From NCBI GenBank assembly GCA_032718475.1, contig JAUCBJ010001498.1, positions 1 through 64,000 of the forward strand: a stretch of DNA of 64,000 nucleotides, in the 5' to 3' direction. The notes under the pieces were generated by a model. It saw nothing but the letters and a program-made list of their open reading frames with translations, was not told the DNA's origin and ran no database searches. Made by a program: the position numbers and the translations under genes. The stretch comes from Nemertoderma westbladi (lineage: Eukaryota; Xenacoelomorpha; Nemertodermatida; Nemertodermatidae). Each line of letters starts with the position of its first letter. Within the stretch, counting starts at the first letter, position 1. Positions 1 through 61,995 of the stretch are shown here, piece after piece.

Positions 1-3000
1 GGCTTAGCCTATAGGTTACAATGTGGGGCTTAGCCTATAGGTTACAATGTGGGGTTTAGCCTATAGGTTACAATGTGGGTTACAATGTGGGGCTTAGCGT
101 ATAGGTTACAATGTGGGGCTTAGCCTATAGGTCACAATGTGGGGCTTAGCCTATAGGTTACAATGTGGGGCTTAGCCTATAGGTTACAATGTGGGGCTTA
201 GCCTATAGGTTACAATGTGGGGTTTAGCCTATAGGTTACAATGTGGGGCTTAGTCTCTATAGGTTACAATGTGGGGCTTAGCCTATAGGTTACAATGTGG
301 GGCTTAGCCTATAGGTTACAATGTGGGGCTTAGCCTATAGGTTACAATGTGGGGCTTAGCCTATAGGTTACAATGTGGGGCTTAGCCTATAAGTTACAAT
401 GTGGGGCTTAGCCTATAGGATACAATGTGGGGCTTAGCCTATAGGTTACAATGTGGGGCTTAGCCTATAGGTTACAATGTGGGGCTTAGCCTATAGGTTA
501 CAATGTGGGGCTTAGCCTATAGGTTACAATGTGGGGCTTAGCCTATAGGTTACAATGTGGGGCTTAGCCTATAGGTTACAATGTGGGGTTTAGCCTATAG
601 GTTACAATGTGGGTTACAATGTGGGGCTTAGCGTATAGGTTACAATGTGGGGCTTAGCCTATAGGTTACAATGTGGGGCTTAGCCTATAGGTTACAATGT
701 GGGGCTTAGCCTATAGGTTACAATGTGGGGCTTACCCTATAGGTTACAATGTGGGGTTTAGCCTATAGGTTACAATGTGGGTTACAATGTGGGGCTTAGC
801 GTATAGGTTACAATGTGGGGCTTAGCCTATAGGTCACAATGTGGGGCTTAGCCTATAGGTTACAATGTGGGGCTTAGCCTATAGGTTACAATGTGGGGCT
901 TATCCTATAGGTTACAATGTGGGGCTTAGCCTATAGGTTACAATGTGGGGCTTAGCCTATAGGTTACAATGTGGGGCTTAGCCTATAGGTTACAATGTGG
1001 GGCTTACCCTATAGGTTACAATGTGGGGTTTAGCCTATAGGTTACAATGTGGGTTACAATGTGGGGCTTAGCGTATAGGTTACAATGTGGGGCTTAGCCT
1101 ATAGGTCACAATGTGGGGCTTAGCCTATAGGTTACAATGTGGGGCTTAGCCTATAGGTTACAATGTGGGGTTTAGCCTATAGGTTACAATGTGGGGCTTA
1201 GCCTATAGGTTACAATGTGGGGCTTAGCCTATAGGTTACAATGTGGGGCTTAGCCTATAGGTTACAATGTGGGGCTTAGCCTATAGGTTACAATGTGGGT
1301 TACAATGTGGGGCTTAGCCTATAGGTTACAATGTGGGGCTTAGCCTATAGGTTACAATGTGGGGCTTAGCCTATAGGTTACAATGTGGGGCTTAGCCTAT
1401 AGGTTACAATGTGGGGCTTAGCCTATAGGTTACAATGTGGGGCTTAGCCTATAGGTTACAATGTGGGTTACAATGTGGGGCTTAGCCTATAGGTTACAAT
1501 GTGGGGCTTAGCCTATAGGTTACAATGTGGGGCTTAGCCTATAGGTTACAATGTGGGGCTTAGCCTATAGGTTACAATGTGGGGCTTAGCCTATAGGTTA
1601 CAATGTGGGGCTTAGCCTATAGGTTACAATGTGGGGCTTAGCCTATAGGTTACAATGTGGGTCTTAGCCTATAGGTTACAATGTGGGGCTTAGCCTATAG
1701 GTTACAATGTGGGGCTTAGCCTATAGGTTACAATGTGGGGCTTAGCCTATAGGTTACAATGTGGGGTTTAGCCTATAGGTTACAATGTGGGTTACAATGT
1801 GGGGCTTAGCGTATAGGTTACAATGTGGGGCTTAGCCTATAGGTTACAATGTGGGGCTTAGCCTATAGGTTACAATGTGGGGCTTAGCCTATAGGTTACA
1901 ATGTGGGGCTTAGCCTATAGGTTACAATGTGGGGCTTAGCCTATAGGTTACAATGTGGGGCTTAGCCTATAGGTTACAATGTGGGGCTTAGCCTATAGGT
2001 TACAATGTGGGGCTTAGCCTATAGGTTACAATGTGGGGCTTAGCCTATAAGTTACAATGTGGGGCTTAGCCTATAGGTTACAATGTGGGGCTTAGCCTAT
2101 AGGTTACAATGTGGGGCTTAGCCTATAGGTTACAATGTGGGGCTTAGCCTATAGGTTACAATGTGGGGCTTAGCCTATAGGTTACAATGTGGGGCTTAGC
2201 CTATAGGTTACAATGTGGGGCTTAGCCTATAGGTTACAATGTGGGGTTTAGCCTATAGGTTACAATGTGGGTTACAATGTGGGGCTTAGCGTATAGGTTA
2301 CAATGTGGGGCTTAGCCTATAGGTTACAATGTGGGGCTTAGCCTATAGGTTACAATGTGGGGCTTAGCCTATAGGTTACAATGTGGGGCTTAGCCTATAG
2401 GTTACAATGTGGGGTTTAGCCTATAGGTTACAATGTGGGTTACAATGTGGGGCTTAGCGTATAGGTTACAATGTGGGGCTTAGCCTATAGGTCACAATGT
2501 GGGGCTTAGCCTATAGGTTACAATGTGGGGCTTAGCCTATAGGTTACAATGTGGGGCTTAGCCTATAGGTTACAATGTGGGGCTTAGCCTATAGGTTACA
2601 ATGTGGGGCTTAGCCTATAGGTTACAATGTGGGGCTTAGCCTATAGGTTACAATGTGGGGCTTAGCCTATAGGTTACAATGTGGGGTTTAGCCTATAGGT
2701 TACAATGTGGGTTACAATGTGGGGCTTAGCGTATAGGTTACAATGTGGGGCTTAGCCTATAGGTCACAATGTGGGGCTTAGCCTATAGGTTACAATGTGG
2801 GGCTTAGCCTATAGGTTACAATGTGGGGCTTAGCCTATAGGTTACAATGTGGGGCTTAGCCTATAGGTTACAATGTGGGGCTTAGCCTATAGGTTACAAT
2901 GTGGGGCTTAGCCTATAGGTTACAATGTGGGGCTTAGCCTATAGGTTACAATGTGGGTTACAATGTGGGGCTTAGCCTATAGGTTACAATGTGGGGCTTA

Positions 3001-6000
3001 GCCTATAGGTTACAATGTGGGGCTTAGCCTATAGGTTACAATGTGGGGCTTAGCCTATAGGTTACAATGTGGGGCTTAGCCTATAGGTTACAATGTGGGG
3101 CTTAGCCTATAGGTTACAATGTGGGTTACAATGTGGGGCTTAGCCTATAGGTTACAATGTGGGGCTTAGCCTATAGGTTACAATGTGGGGCTTAGCCTAT
3201 AGGTTACAATGTGGGGCTTAGCCTATAGGTTACAATGTGGGGCTTAGCCTATAGGTTACAATGTGGGGCTTAGCCTATAGGTTACAATGTGGGGCTTAGC
3301 CTATAGGTTACAATGTGGGGCTTAGCCTATAGGTTACAATGTGGGGCTTAGCCTATAGGTTACAATGTGGGGCTTAGCCTATAGGTTACAATGTGGGGCT
3401 TAGCCTATAGGTTACAATGTGGGGTTTAGCCTATAGGTTACAATGTGGGTTACAATGTGGGGCTTAGCCTATAGGTTACAATGTGGGGCTTAGCCTATAG
3501 GTTACAATGTGGGGCTTAGCCTATAGGTTACAATGTGGGGCTTAGCCTATAGGTTACAATGTGGGGCTTAGCCTATAGGTTACAATGTGGGGCTTAGCCT
3601 ATAGGTTACAATGTGGGGCTTAGCCTATAGGTTACAATGTGGGTTACAATGTGGGGCTTAGCCTATAGGTTACAATGTGGGGCTTAGCCTATAGGTTACA
3701 ATGTGGGGCTTAGCCTATAGGTTACAATGTGGGGCTTAGCCTATAGGTTACAATGTGGGGCTTAGCCTATAGGTTACAATGTGGGGCTTAGCCTATAGGT
3801 TACAATGTGGGGCTTAGCCTATAGGTTACAATGTGGGGTTTAGCCTATAGGTTACAATGTGGGTTACAATGTGGGGCTTAGCGTATAGGTTACAATGTGG
3901 GGCTTAGCCTATAGGTTACAATGTGGGGCTTAGCCTATAGGTTACAATGTGGGGCTTAGCCTATAGGTTACAATGTGGGGCTTAGCCTATAGGTTACAAT
4001 GTGGGGTTTAGCCTATAGGTTACAATGTGGGTTACAATGTGGGGCTTAGCCTATAGGTTACAATGTGGGGCTTAGCCTATAGGTTACAATGTGGGGCTTA
4101 GCCTATAGGTTACAATGTGGGGCTTAGCCTATAGGTTACAATGTGGGTTACAATGTGGGGCTTAGCCTATAGGTTACAATGTGGGGCTTAGCCTATAGGT
4201 TACAATGTGGGGCTTAGCCTATAGGTTACAATGTGGGGCTTAGCCTATAGGTTACAATGTGGGGCTTAGCCTATAGGTTACAATGTGGGGTTTAGCCTAT
4301 AGGTTACAATGTGGGTTACAATGTGGGGCTTAGCGTATAGGTTACAATGTGGGGCTTAGCCTATAGGTCACAATGTGGGGCTTAGCCTATAGGTTACAAT
4401 GTGGGGCTTAGCCTATAGGTTACAATGTGGGGCTTAGCCTATAGGTTACAATGTGGGGTTTAGCCTATAGGTTACAATGTGGGTTACAATGTGGGGCTTA
4501 GTCTCTATAGGTTACAATGTGGGGCTTAGCCTATAGGTTACAATGTGGGGCTTAGCCTATAGGTTACAATGTGGGGCTTAGCCTATAGGTTACAATGTGG
4601 GGCTTAGCCTATAGGTTACAATGTGGGGCTTAGCCTATAGGTTACAATGTGGGGCTTAGCCTATAGGTTACAATGTGGGGCTTAGCCTATAGGTTACAAT
4701 GTGGGGCTTAGCCTATAGGTTACAATGTGGGGCTTAGCCTATAGGTTACAATGTGGGGCTTAGCCTATAGGTTACAATGTGGGGCTTAGCCTATAGGTTA
4801 CAATGTGGGGCTTAGCCTATAGGTTACAATGTGGGGCTTAGCCTATAGGTTACAATGTGGGGCTTAGCCTATAGGTTACAATGTGGGGCTTAGCCTATAG
4901 GTTACAATGTGGGGCTTAGCCTATAGGTTACAATGTGGGGCTTAGCCTATAGGTTACAATGTGGGGCTTAGCCTATAGGTTACAATGTGGGGTTTAGCCT
5001 ATAGGTTACAATGTGGGTTACAATGTGGGGCTTAGTCTCTATAGGTTACAATGTGGGGCTTAGCCTATAGGTTACAATGTGGGGCTTAGCCTATAGGTTA
5101 CAATGTGGGGCTTAGCCTATAGGTTACAATGTGGGGCTTAGCCTATAGGTTACAATGTGGGTTACAATGTGGGGCTTAGTCTCTATAGGTTACAATGTGG
5201 GGCCTAGCCTATAGGTTACAATGTGGGGCTTAGCCTATAGGTTACAATGTGGGGCTTAGCCTATAGGTTACAATGTGGGGCTTAGCCTATAGGTTACAAT
5301 GTGGGGTTTAGCCTATAGGTTACAATGGGGGGCTTAGCCTATAGGTTACAATGGGGGGCTTAGCCTATAGGTTACAATGTGGGGCTTAGCCTATAGGTTA
5401 CAATGTGGGTTACAATGTGGGGCTTAGCGTATAGGTTACAATGGGGGGCTTAGCCTATAGGTTACAATGGGGGGCTTAGCCTATAGGTTACAATGTGGGG
5501 CTTAGCCTATAGGTTACAATGTGGGTTACAATGTGGGGCTTAGCCTATAGGTTACAATGGGGGGCTTAGCCTATAGGTTACAATGGGGGGCTTAGCCTAT
5601 AGGTTACAATGTGGGGCTTAGCCTATAGGTTACAATGTGGGTTACAATGTGGGGCTTAGCCTATAGGTTACAATGGGGGGCTTAGCCTATAGGTTACAAT
5701 GTGGGGCTTAGCCTATAGGTTACAATGGGGGGCTTAGCCTATAGGTTACAATGGGGGGCTTAGCCTATAGGTTACAATGTGGGGCTTAGCCTATAGGTTA
5801 CAATGGGGGGCTTAGCCTATAGGTTACAATGTGGGGCTTAGCCTATAGGTTACAATGTGGGACTTAGCCTATAGGTTACAATGTGGGGTTTAGCCTATAG
5901 GTTACAATGTGGGTCACAATGTGGGGCTTAGCCTATAGGTTACAATGGGGGGCTTAGCCTATAGGTTACAATGTGGGGCTTAGCGTATAGGTTACAATGT

Positions 6001-6246
6001 GGGGCTTAGCCTATAGGTTACAATGGGGGGCTTAGCCTATAGGTTACAATGTGGGGCTTAGCCTATAGGTTACAATGTGGGGCTTAGCCTATAGGTTACA
6101 ATGTGGGGCTTAGCCTATAGGTTACAATGTGGGGCTTAGCCTATAGGTTACAATGTGGGGCTTAGCCTATAGGTTACAATGTGGGGCTTAGCCTATAGGT
6201 TACAATGTGGGGCTTAGCCTATAGGTTACAATGTGGGGCTTAGCCT
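1..6246. repeat. Minisatellite A, 26-bp unit
   Basis: Continuous tandem array of a 26-bp unit containing GGGGCTTAGCCTATAGG followed by TTACAATGT, about 235 units, running off the left edge. A recurrent variant adds a 12-bp partial unit (GTTACAATGTGG), usually followed by a unit with GCGTAT in place of GCCTAT. A variant with ATGGGGGG in place of ATGTGGGG appears only between about 5320 and 6030, which points to local homogenisation. The array ends at TTAGCCTAAGC near 6246. I see no gene in it. It is not a (TTAGGG)n telomere array. It lies downstream of the kinase gene's last exon. Confidence 0.97.
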
Positions 6247-6740
6247 AAGCAAAAAAACTTAATGAGATTAAATGTTATGGCACTAAGACGGTTTTCAGAC
6301 TATTCCACATTGGTGGATGAGTTGTCACCTTGTGGCTAGTTTCCGAAACAATCTACAAACTAATGTAACTTCCATTATAACTTCCATTTACGACATAAAA
6401 TCTTACAAAACGAAAAAAGTCACCGAAAAGAATTCGCAACACCAACACCACAGAAAACGAAATATGAAAGTAAAAAGGCAAAGGAGGTGAAATTTACAAT
6501 ATAACATCCCTGAAAGTGAACTATCGGGTACTTGTGCAGACTGTACCGGTGCAGGCATCTGGAAACGCAGCGATCTGCAATAACGTAGGACTGGATGGGT
6601 AACATTTGATAATATTTTTATGTTCAAACGTTTTCTAATTTGATTCTCTATCAATTCAGTATAAAATTTAAAAATTCTACCAACAAACAACAAAATGTCT
6701 GCAGTTCGCATATCGGAAATAGTTTTGTAGTGTTATACAA

Positions 6741-6900
6741 TTTTGGAATCAAACTACATTGGGTATACACCGGTACTTACTGAATAGTTTTTTATTTTTC
6801 ACTCACTCGCTACGCTTGTTCATCAAGTAATCAACCAGAAGGGTCAGCATCCTGAAAAGTTATTTACAAAGAAGAATGTAAATACTGTAATTATTATAAA
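6741..6900. mobile_element. MITE-like repeat, copy 1
   Basis: This stretch shares blocks with 29345-29510 in intron 3. The blocks are TTGGAATMAAACTACAT, a central CACTCACTC(G/A)CTAC, and a distal TGTAAATA...TTATA. Spacing between blocks is similar and the rest is diverged. The copy in intron 3 has clear inverted-repeat arms; this one is more decayed. It looks like a short non-autonomous element, with no coding capacity. Confidence 0.4.
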
Positions 6901-6907
6901 TTTTCAT

Positions 6908-6913
6908 TTTATT
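6908..6913 (-). terminator. Poly(A) signal AATAAA, DYRK2-like gene
   Basis: AATAAA on the minus strand, 166 bases past the stop codon. A second copy lies at 6791-6796. This is placement by motif only. Confidence 0.4.
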
Positions 6914-7078
6914 TTTATAATTATGATGTTTAATTTCTTATGGTAGTTAGTCATATGTGGTCACATGAATAGTTATAAACTTGGACAACATACACTAAAT
7001 TGAACATCACTGTATATTTTACACACGCGGAAGCATTTTTTACGTAAATTTCGCACTTTCAAGACTTCATGGTTGTAA

Positions 7079-55560
<48,482 letters not shown>

Positions 55561-57560
55561 CAAAACGTGTCATTGAATTAATACCGCGTTCAATCGGCAT
55601 TACTGTGATCCCAATTTCAAATTTAAATAGTATCGACTCCTGGGTTAATACGAAAATTATCAGCTTTCAAAAATAACACATTTCAGTGTATGAAAGGATT
55701 CTAGAGATGAAAGGGACTAATTATCATGCCGAATTTTGTATTCTTACCTAAACAATACACGAAAACCAAGAACACATGTTATTCTATAACCCTATAGACT
55801 AGAGATAATTTAACTCTTTGATTTTGTTTCCGTTCGATTGCTTCAGGAAGGCCTGTTTGAACTCTTTCTCTTGTTTGTCGCTGGAAATATTCATTTTCTA
55901 CAGATATTTTACGTGCATTAGCCTACTGTAATTTACTCGCTAATAATAGCGATGTTATTATAGTGGGAATCACTTATGTACACCAAATCTGGTGATTTTT
56001 TTAATGTGCATTTTTTATGTGTTTTTTGGTTTACTTAGTGTTCTAGAACATAGTTGGACCACCAGATTCACAGAATATTAAATATTTTTATGGTAGCTAG
56101 TAATTTATGAAAATATTGCAAATAATGATTGTAAAATCAAATATTTGGTATTTTTATTTTCTCTAAACTAACAAAAATATGAAAGTTTATTATTTTTGTG
56201 TATTTTTTTAGTTATTTCTAATTCACAAGGCAATAATTGTTCTAGAACTAATTTTAGCTAACTTTTGTTTTTTAAAATGGCTGTTTCTAGAGACTATATA
56301 CGTAGTTATCCTACCGAACTGAACATAGGAGATTTGTGTGAAATTAAAGAGTGAAGAATCTGCAATCAAATTTGCCCACGAAAGTAGTCTGCGCTACCAT
56401 CCAGTGGTACAAAACGTGAGTGTGAGGTTAACAGATGCAAAGATAATAGTTCTAACGTATGCATTATTGCGTATTATCTAACGTTATCTAACATTATCTG
56501 ACACTATGATAAAGAAAAATAATCATAATAGAACAGTTAAAAACACACATTTAAAAAATACATATTTGGTGTACGTAGTCACGTACGGAAGTGATATAAA
56601 GTGATACCGGATTGTGTAGGAAAAAATTAGTTCTAGCATGGCCTGGTCTTTATTTACTTAATGATAGCTAGCTAGCACTTCGGTAGTCATCTTGATATTA
56701 ATTGTGAATGTTAGCAAGGCATAAATACTGTATAATCAATTTCTTATTCAATATTCAATATTCTTATAGTGCATACCGGGTGTCCCAGTATTCTCTACTC
56801 AAATCTACATAATTAAATATGGTTTCGATTTTATTTTTAAATTTGTTACCCGGGTCACAATTAATAATGCTTTAACTTCTGTTCTCAATCAAAATTTATT
56901 TATGGTGGTTCGTACTTAACACCGGCCATGATATCTTAAACGTTACATTATTCAATCAATTCACAATAATAATAATCAACAACAATACTGAATATTATCA
57001 GACCAAGTAATAAATAATATAGCGAATTATTAATTGCTTTTAATACAGCTTGATAAATTTAATTGTTTCCTTAGAAACCTGAAAATCTTTCTGAAATTTG
57101 CGTCAATTCGCCCGCTATACTTCACCCTGATTCTGTTAATGGGTAGCCTACCGGTACATATTTAACTCATTCGAAGCTGACGACAACCAACAACAATTAC
57201 TATTTTAACTGTGTGTGTTAGGCTATTTTATCCAAAACTTGAGACTAGAGAGAGCGAGTGTTGTCGGACGCCAAGAATAGGCTTATATAATTAGCCATAG
57301 TATAATTATTCACGGAGATGTTGCATAGAATAATACGAAATTTAATCAAAATCTAAAATTATCTTTTCTAAATCACTAAAATTTCATATCATTTCTATTC
57401 TGTAATCCAAACTTTCATAACATTAACTCTTGTTTTCCACTCTCCAATGTGTTATTACAATCATTTCTCCAAACTACACGAGTTGTGGTAAACCGCGAGC
57501 CGCCGTAGTGTTGTTAGCTAATAATTATCATCATATTAATATCACAATTTAAATCAAAAT
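55561..57560. other. Upstream region of the DYRK2-like gene, no gene seen
   Basis: AT-rich sequence with no long ORF, RNA gene or clear repeat. It should hold the kinase promoter or 5' UTR exons, but I cannot identify a TATA box or initiator with confidence. Confidence 0.55.
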
Positions 57561-57574
57561 CCACAGTGATGGCT

Positions 57575-58420
57575 GTAAAATTATTGTACAACAGCACTAG
57601 AGCCGGCGGGAGGTCATTTATACTGTGTGTTTATCGACTTCGCAAAGGCATTCGACACCATCGACAGAGAAATTCTATGCATGAAACTATCCCAGCTTGG
57701 AGTAAGTCGGAAATGTATTACTGCGATCTGGGCTCTACTTCCAGTAAACTTTGTCTGCATCTGCGTTGGATTATACTGTATGTATTAGAACCAATTGCAC
57801 AAAATATCGGCGTAGTACAAGGTGACAAACTTTCGCCACTCTTGTTCAACTTATTTGTTGCAGATTTACCTCTGTTTATTGCAGTCGCGATTTGCTTCAT
57901 TAATAGTATGCTGACGACCTGGTAATTGCTGGTGAGTCCCTCAGTGACGTACAAACAAGCCTCAACAGATTATCAGAATACTGTAAGCTAAACAACCGTT
58001 CATGACAACTGTAATCTCCATGCAATCAGCACACCGCTTATGGAATGCGTGATATTGCCATCAACAACTTACGGTTGCTCCGTATTTACCAACACAACCT
58101 CCGAGGTGAACGGATTGGCACATGTGGGACGTGTCAGAGCTTATTTCTGGAAACTCTGCTGCGGGATAAGCAAATACGCATCATCCACCTCGATACTAAG
58201 CGCCATCGACTCAGAACTATACTCAAACAGCATTATCGAACTCCGATTCAGATTATCACCTCTAACTGGCTTCCGACGAATAGCAGCCGCCCAGCTGGTG
58301 TCGAACGGCTGTCACCAACGTCTGTGTTCAAACCCCACCTGCTGGCGACCGACGGACGAATGTGGACGGGCTGGCTTTGCAACACACCAGCAACATCGCC
58401 AGACCATTACATAGTATGCT
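57575..58420 (+). pseudogene. Decayed LINE reverse transcriptase fragment
   Basis: RT motifs occur in shifting frames: FIDFAKAFDTIDREIL near 57630-57680, GVVQGDKLSPLLFNLFVADLP at about 57811-57873, and YADDLVIAGESLSD from 57907. A C-terminal region reads STTYGCSVF and onward from about 58065. Multiple frameshifts and a lost stretch after 58005 make it non-functional. It is distinct from the other LINEs in the window. Confidence 0.75.
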
Positions 58421-58724
58421 CCGTAATAAACACAAACTTACTTGTGGCTCTTTTCCTGATGTGTCTGGAGAGGGTCGATGACAGTATCCAATTTTAACTC
58501 AACTGTGTTTTAATATATAGTTTTATTATTTTATTTCATAATTATAAAGGCAAATTTTAGCCATATTTTTACTTACAGTATATAATTACAATCATTGTAC
58601 CTACATACATTATTTGTCCAAATGTTTGGAGTTAAATTAAATATATTCAATATCACAATTTAAATTCTGCGTTGCAGTTAAGGTATGTGACTATGATATG
58701 ACTCGACTATGGTATGGTATGATT

Positions 58725-58790
58725 CTGTATTCGGACTTCGCTAAAGGCCCATATGATACTATAGCGAAACACATAATATTGGGAAGGGGA
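58725..58790 (+). pseudogene. Possible tiny RT remnant
   Basis: The frame reads SDFAKGPYDTIAKHIIL, which resembles the LINE RT motif DFAKAFDTVPHHILL. Nothing else around it is recognisable, so this is weak. Confidence 0.35.
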
Positions 58791-58928
58791 TTTAATGGTA
58801 AAAAGCAACCTCAGACACCAACTATGCGTTTAGAGAATTTAACAAAATTAAAACATTAAGGGAAAATAAATGTTACAGTGGCGGTGTTTTTAACCAAAAC
58901 AATAATCGAAACTACATAAATATAAAAC

Positions 58929-60412
58929 CGAGAGAAAGCCGCCCCAATATTAGATTATTACAACAACATATCCATTGGGTAAGAAAGTGGAGGAGAGCCA
59001 GCCCGTCTCTTAATTTTTTACTTTATATTAAAAACGCGATCAATTTTCACTCATCTCGTCATGAACCCAACATGTATGTAGCCTTTTGTTAAATTTGTTG
59101 GCTATGCGTTTGCGGTTGTTTGGGCGGAGTGTGGTAGGCCTACACTTTTCACACTTAAATATTTTGGTTGTGAAATGTTACAGGGCATAGCTATCTGAGA
59201 TATTTCATTTATATTTTATTATGAGAGGAAGAAGAACATACAACGTTATTTACTATATATGTAACAAAATAATTGTTTTCGGGTTTAACTTGGAAGCCTC
59301 CCCAAATAGTTGATATACAATTATATTTAAAATTATTTCCATGGTCATGGTCATTCACCCGTCTTTAGTTAGAAATTTGTTTGCATGAAAGACAGTTTAG
59401 TTTAGTTTTTACTGATTTATTATCTCTTATCTGACTGGGGTAATAATAAAGGATAGGATAAATGGAACCAAAGTGTGACAGTAACAAATATTTCCCCGTC
59501 ACCCTAGCATGTCTTAAGTATATGATATATCAAAGGGGGAAGTTTGGATTCACTGCATAAATGCAGTTCACCAAACTTCCCCCGAATGCACACTGTAACT
59601 TCCCCCTTCCCACAAATATCCACTGTTTAATTAATTTGAAGCGATATAATAAGTACAAAATTGTGCGAGTTTTTAATTGTGTGGTCCAATTGTTATTTGA
59701 TTTCTATTTATTATTTAAAGTGCATTTAATATCACAATGGTTTTTAGAATATTATACTATACAACCTTATGTTTTATTAATTTACCCAATCGAAGCCTCA
59801 TAAGGGCCGGTTATTTGTACGCATATCCCCTAATGCGCTCAGTAAGGTTCAAACAACATATTAATATGAAAATAAAGTATCTGCAAAGAATAGAACCCAA
59901 TACTATATAATTTGACCTTATTAAAAAATTTGCACTTTTGCACACTTATTTGTACAAATGCACTTTAGCAGATCGTAATGGTGGCTCTTATTTAACAAAA
60001 TTATGTTTATCCTCTACCGATCTACGATGGTGTATGATCAAGTGTCAGTCGCTAAAAGTGTCAAAAATCCAATTTAATAAATCTGGATTTGCGATTTTGG
60101 ACCATATTCATGGACATTTTTAAGTCACTTTATAGACATAAAAAGTTAAACAAATGTTACGATTATAGTTAGAAATCATTCCAAACTACATTTTAATCCA
60201 AAAAATAACATTCTACGATGAATAGAACTGGAAATAACAGTGTTTGAAATATCGAAAAAATGTTCACTATTTAAGTGCATTTTGCACTAAGTGCACATAA
60301 GTCTTTTACCAAGTTTTATCCTATTGCACACTACAATCTATCCTCTATCCAATGAAAAAAGTTTCAGATTAAACGGCCCTGTAGAACCGAAGTTATTTAT
60401 GTTTAAAAATAG
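58929..60412. repeat. 1.48-kb direct repeat, copy 1
   Basis: Nearly identical to 61996-63464 (offset about 3,067 bp). The differences are scattered substitutions and small indels. It starts CGAGAGAAAGCCGCC and ends GTTTAAAAATAG. It has no long ORF and contains a conserved hairpin at 59535-59583. It could be a non-autonomous element or a segmental duplication. Ends are not TG...CA, so it is not an obvious LTR. Confidence 0.9.
59535..59583. repeat. Hairpin in the 1.48-kb repeat
   Basis: GGGGGAAGTTTGG pairs with CCAAACTTCCCCC (13 bp), followed by an internal bulge and a CTGCAT/ATGCAG inner stem. The duplicate at 62595-62643 is unchanged. Confidence 0.85.
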
Positions 60413-60437
60413 TCACTCGAAAATTTCAAATTCTCTT

Positions 60438-60511
60438 GGTCACGTAGTCTAGTGGTTATCAATCACGTTAACGATACCTAAGTTCGTGGGTTCGAAACCC
60501 AATATTGACCT
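60438..60511 (+). tRNA. tRNA-like sequence, degenerate (Val-like)
   Basis: The A-box region CGTAGTCTAGTGGTTATCA and B box GGTTCGAAACC are well spaced in about 73 nt. GGTCA at the 5' end pairs with TGACC at the 3' end. A T-run follows at about 60523. The pattern is close to animal tRNA-Val (GTAGTGTAGTGGTTATCAC). The D stem, anticodon arm and part of the acceptor and T stems do not pair properly. It is more likely a tRNA pseudogene or SINE head than a working tRNA. Confidence 0.4.
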
Positions 60512-61995
60512 GACCATTCTTAATTTTTTTGCAAAAAAAATTATTTTTATTTTTTCACTAAAATCGCTCTAACTTCGGTTCTGGTGGTCCAAATTCAATA
60601 AAATTGGTATATTCTTTGCCGTAATTTTTTTCTTAATCTTTTGAGAAGGGGTTATTTTTGGCCCCAAAAAAATTAAAAAAAAGGGCCAAAATAACGCGAT
60701 ATTTTTCGACCCTTAAAATTCGTAATTTTAATTATATATGTTAAGATACAAGATAGCGGAGTTAATTTGATACTTTTTACAGGTACTTTTGGCGCAATAC
60801 GCTAAATTATAATGGAATAGCGATTTGTTAAAAAAAAAATTTTTCGTCCCTTTTTATAAATATTATATTTCACACGATCGCCTGCCGCTCCAGTTTTATA
60901 ATACCTCCGGCGCTGTGATTAACGCTGTTAGATACATAATTTAACGCACTATAAGTCTGTGTAAACAAATCTCCCGTAAGTTAAGTAGTTTTCGAGCTAG
61001 ACGATTTCCCGCGAAGCAAGTTTGAAGCGCGAAATTATAATTTTGGCCCTCATTTTTTTAATATCATCCTTGGAGCAAAACCGATAGCATATTTGAATTC
61101 CCCGTATAGATATTGACTGTATAGAATGTACCTTAACCAACTAAAGTTAAAAATAAAAAATTATTCGATAAAAACTACTTTACAAATTCTGGCCCTTTTT
61201 GGCCCCTATTGCCGACATATTTTTTGTACCCCCATTCGATAGGAACGTAGCCCCAATGGTCTTCTACGAGTTTCATAAAAGAATTAGTGGATTCCTACCC
61301 GCGTTGTCGAATTAAACATTTCGGAAATAAGTTTTCCAAAAAAGACGGACAAAAACGTACAAATTTACAGCCCCTTTTTCCACCCGAAATTTTAATAAAT
61401 ATCTTACCCCCATTCGATACGAAGGTAGTACCACTCTTCCCCTTTCCAACTGCGTTACTTTCGTCCCCGTACGATTAATATTAGCCGAGTTATAGCGGAT
61501 CCCGCAAAGTCATTTTGTCCGTTTTTTCAACTTTGACGGACATTTTCGGAAAAAAGGCGTGGTAATCTTTTTTGAAAAAAAAAACGAATTCACTAATTAA
61601 TCCCTTCTATCGTATCCCGGAGTCGGCTAAGCAATAACCTAGGGTTTTTTCGAGCCACTGTAGAGCGCCTTTCAAAAAAATTTTAAAATTGTCGAAAAAA
61701 TGACGGATTTTTGTCCGCCGTGTCCGTCGAAGGGTTAGATTTAATAATGTTAGAGTTGCTAATATCTTAGAATTCCGAGCCGCTCCCCTGGTGAGAAAAT
61801 AAAAAAATTTGGTCTGTTCCTTCATCGAAAAGTCCCCCAGAATCCCAAGTTAACCTATATAGTTAGCGATGGCCTGCGGCTTTAGGAGCGGCCGCGGTAT
61901 TCACCTCCCTCATAGCGGCCGCGGCGGTGTTGCATCAAATGGAGAAATATTTATCCCACCAAGTGAGGCAAAAAGTCACTTAGAGGGTGCCTGAA
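60512..61995. other. Spacer between the 1.48-kb repeats
   Basis: AT-rich with many A and T runs and no gene recognised. Near 61885-61925 two AGCGGCCGCGG words sit 27 bp apart, an isolated GC-rich patch. Confidence 0.6.

Larger units (their letters stand above)
6247..7078 (-). other. 3' flank and probable 3' UTR of the DYRK2-like gene
   Basis: AT-rich DNA between minisatellite A and the stop codon of the minus-strand kinase gene. Two AATAAA signals read on the minus strand, at 6908-6913 and 6791-6796, so the 3' UTR may end some 170 to 310 bases after the stop. Short open frames at 6403-6711 have no recognisable domain and I do not call them genes. Confidence 0.5.

Noticed and set aside
1-6246. 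Telomeric repeat
   Set aside because: TTAGCC occurs once per 26-bp unit. There is no short (TTAGGG)n-type tract.
6403-6711. Overlapping minus-strand ORFs of 60-100 codons
   Set aside because: No homology recognised, and they lie in the probable 3' flank of the kinase gene.
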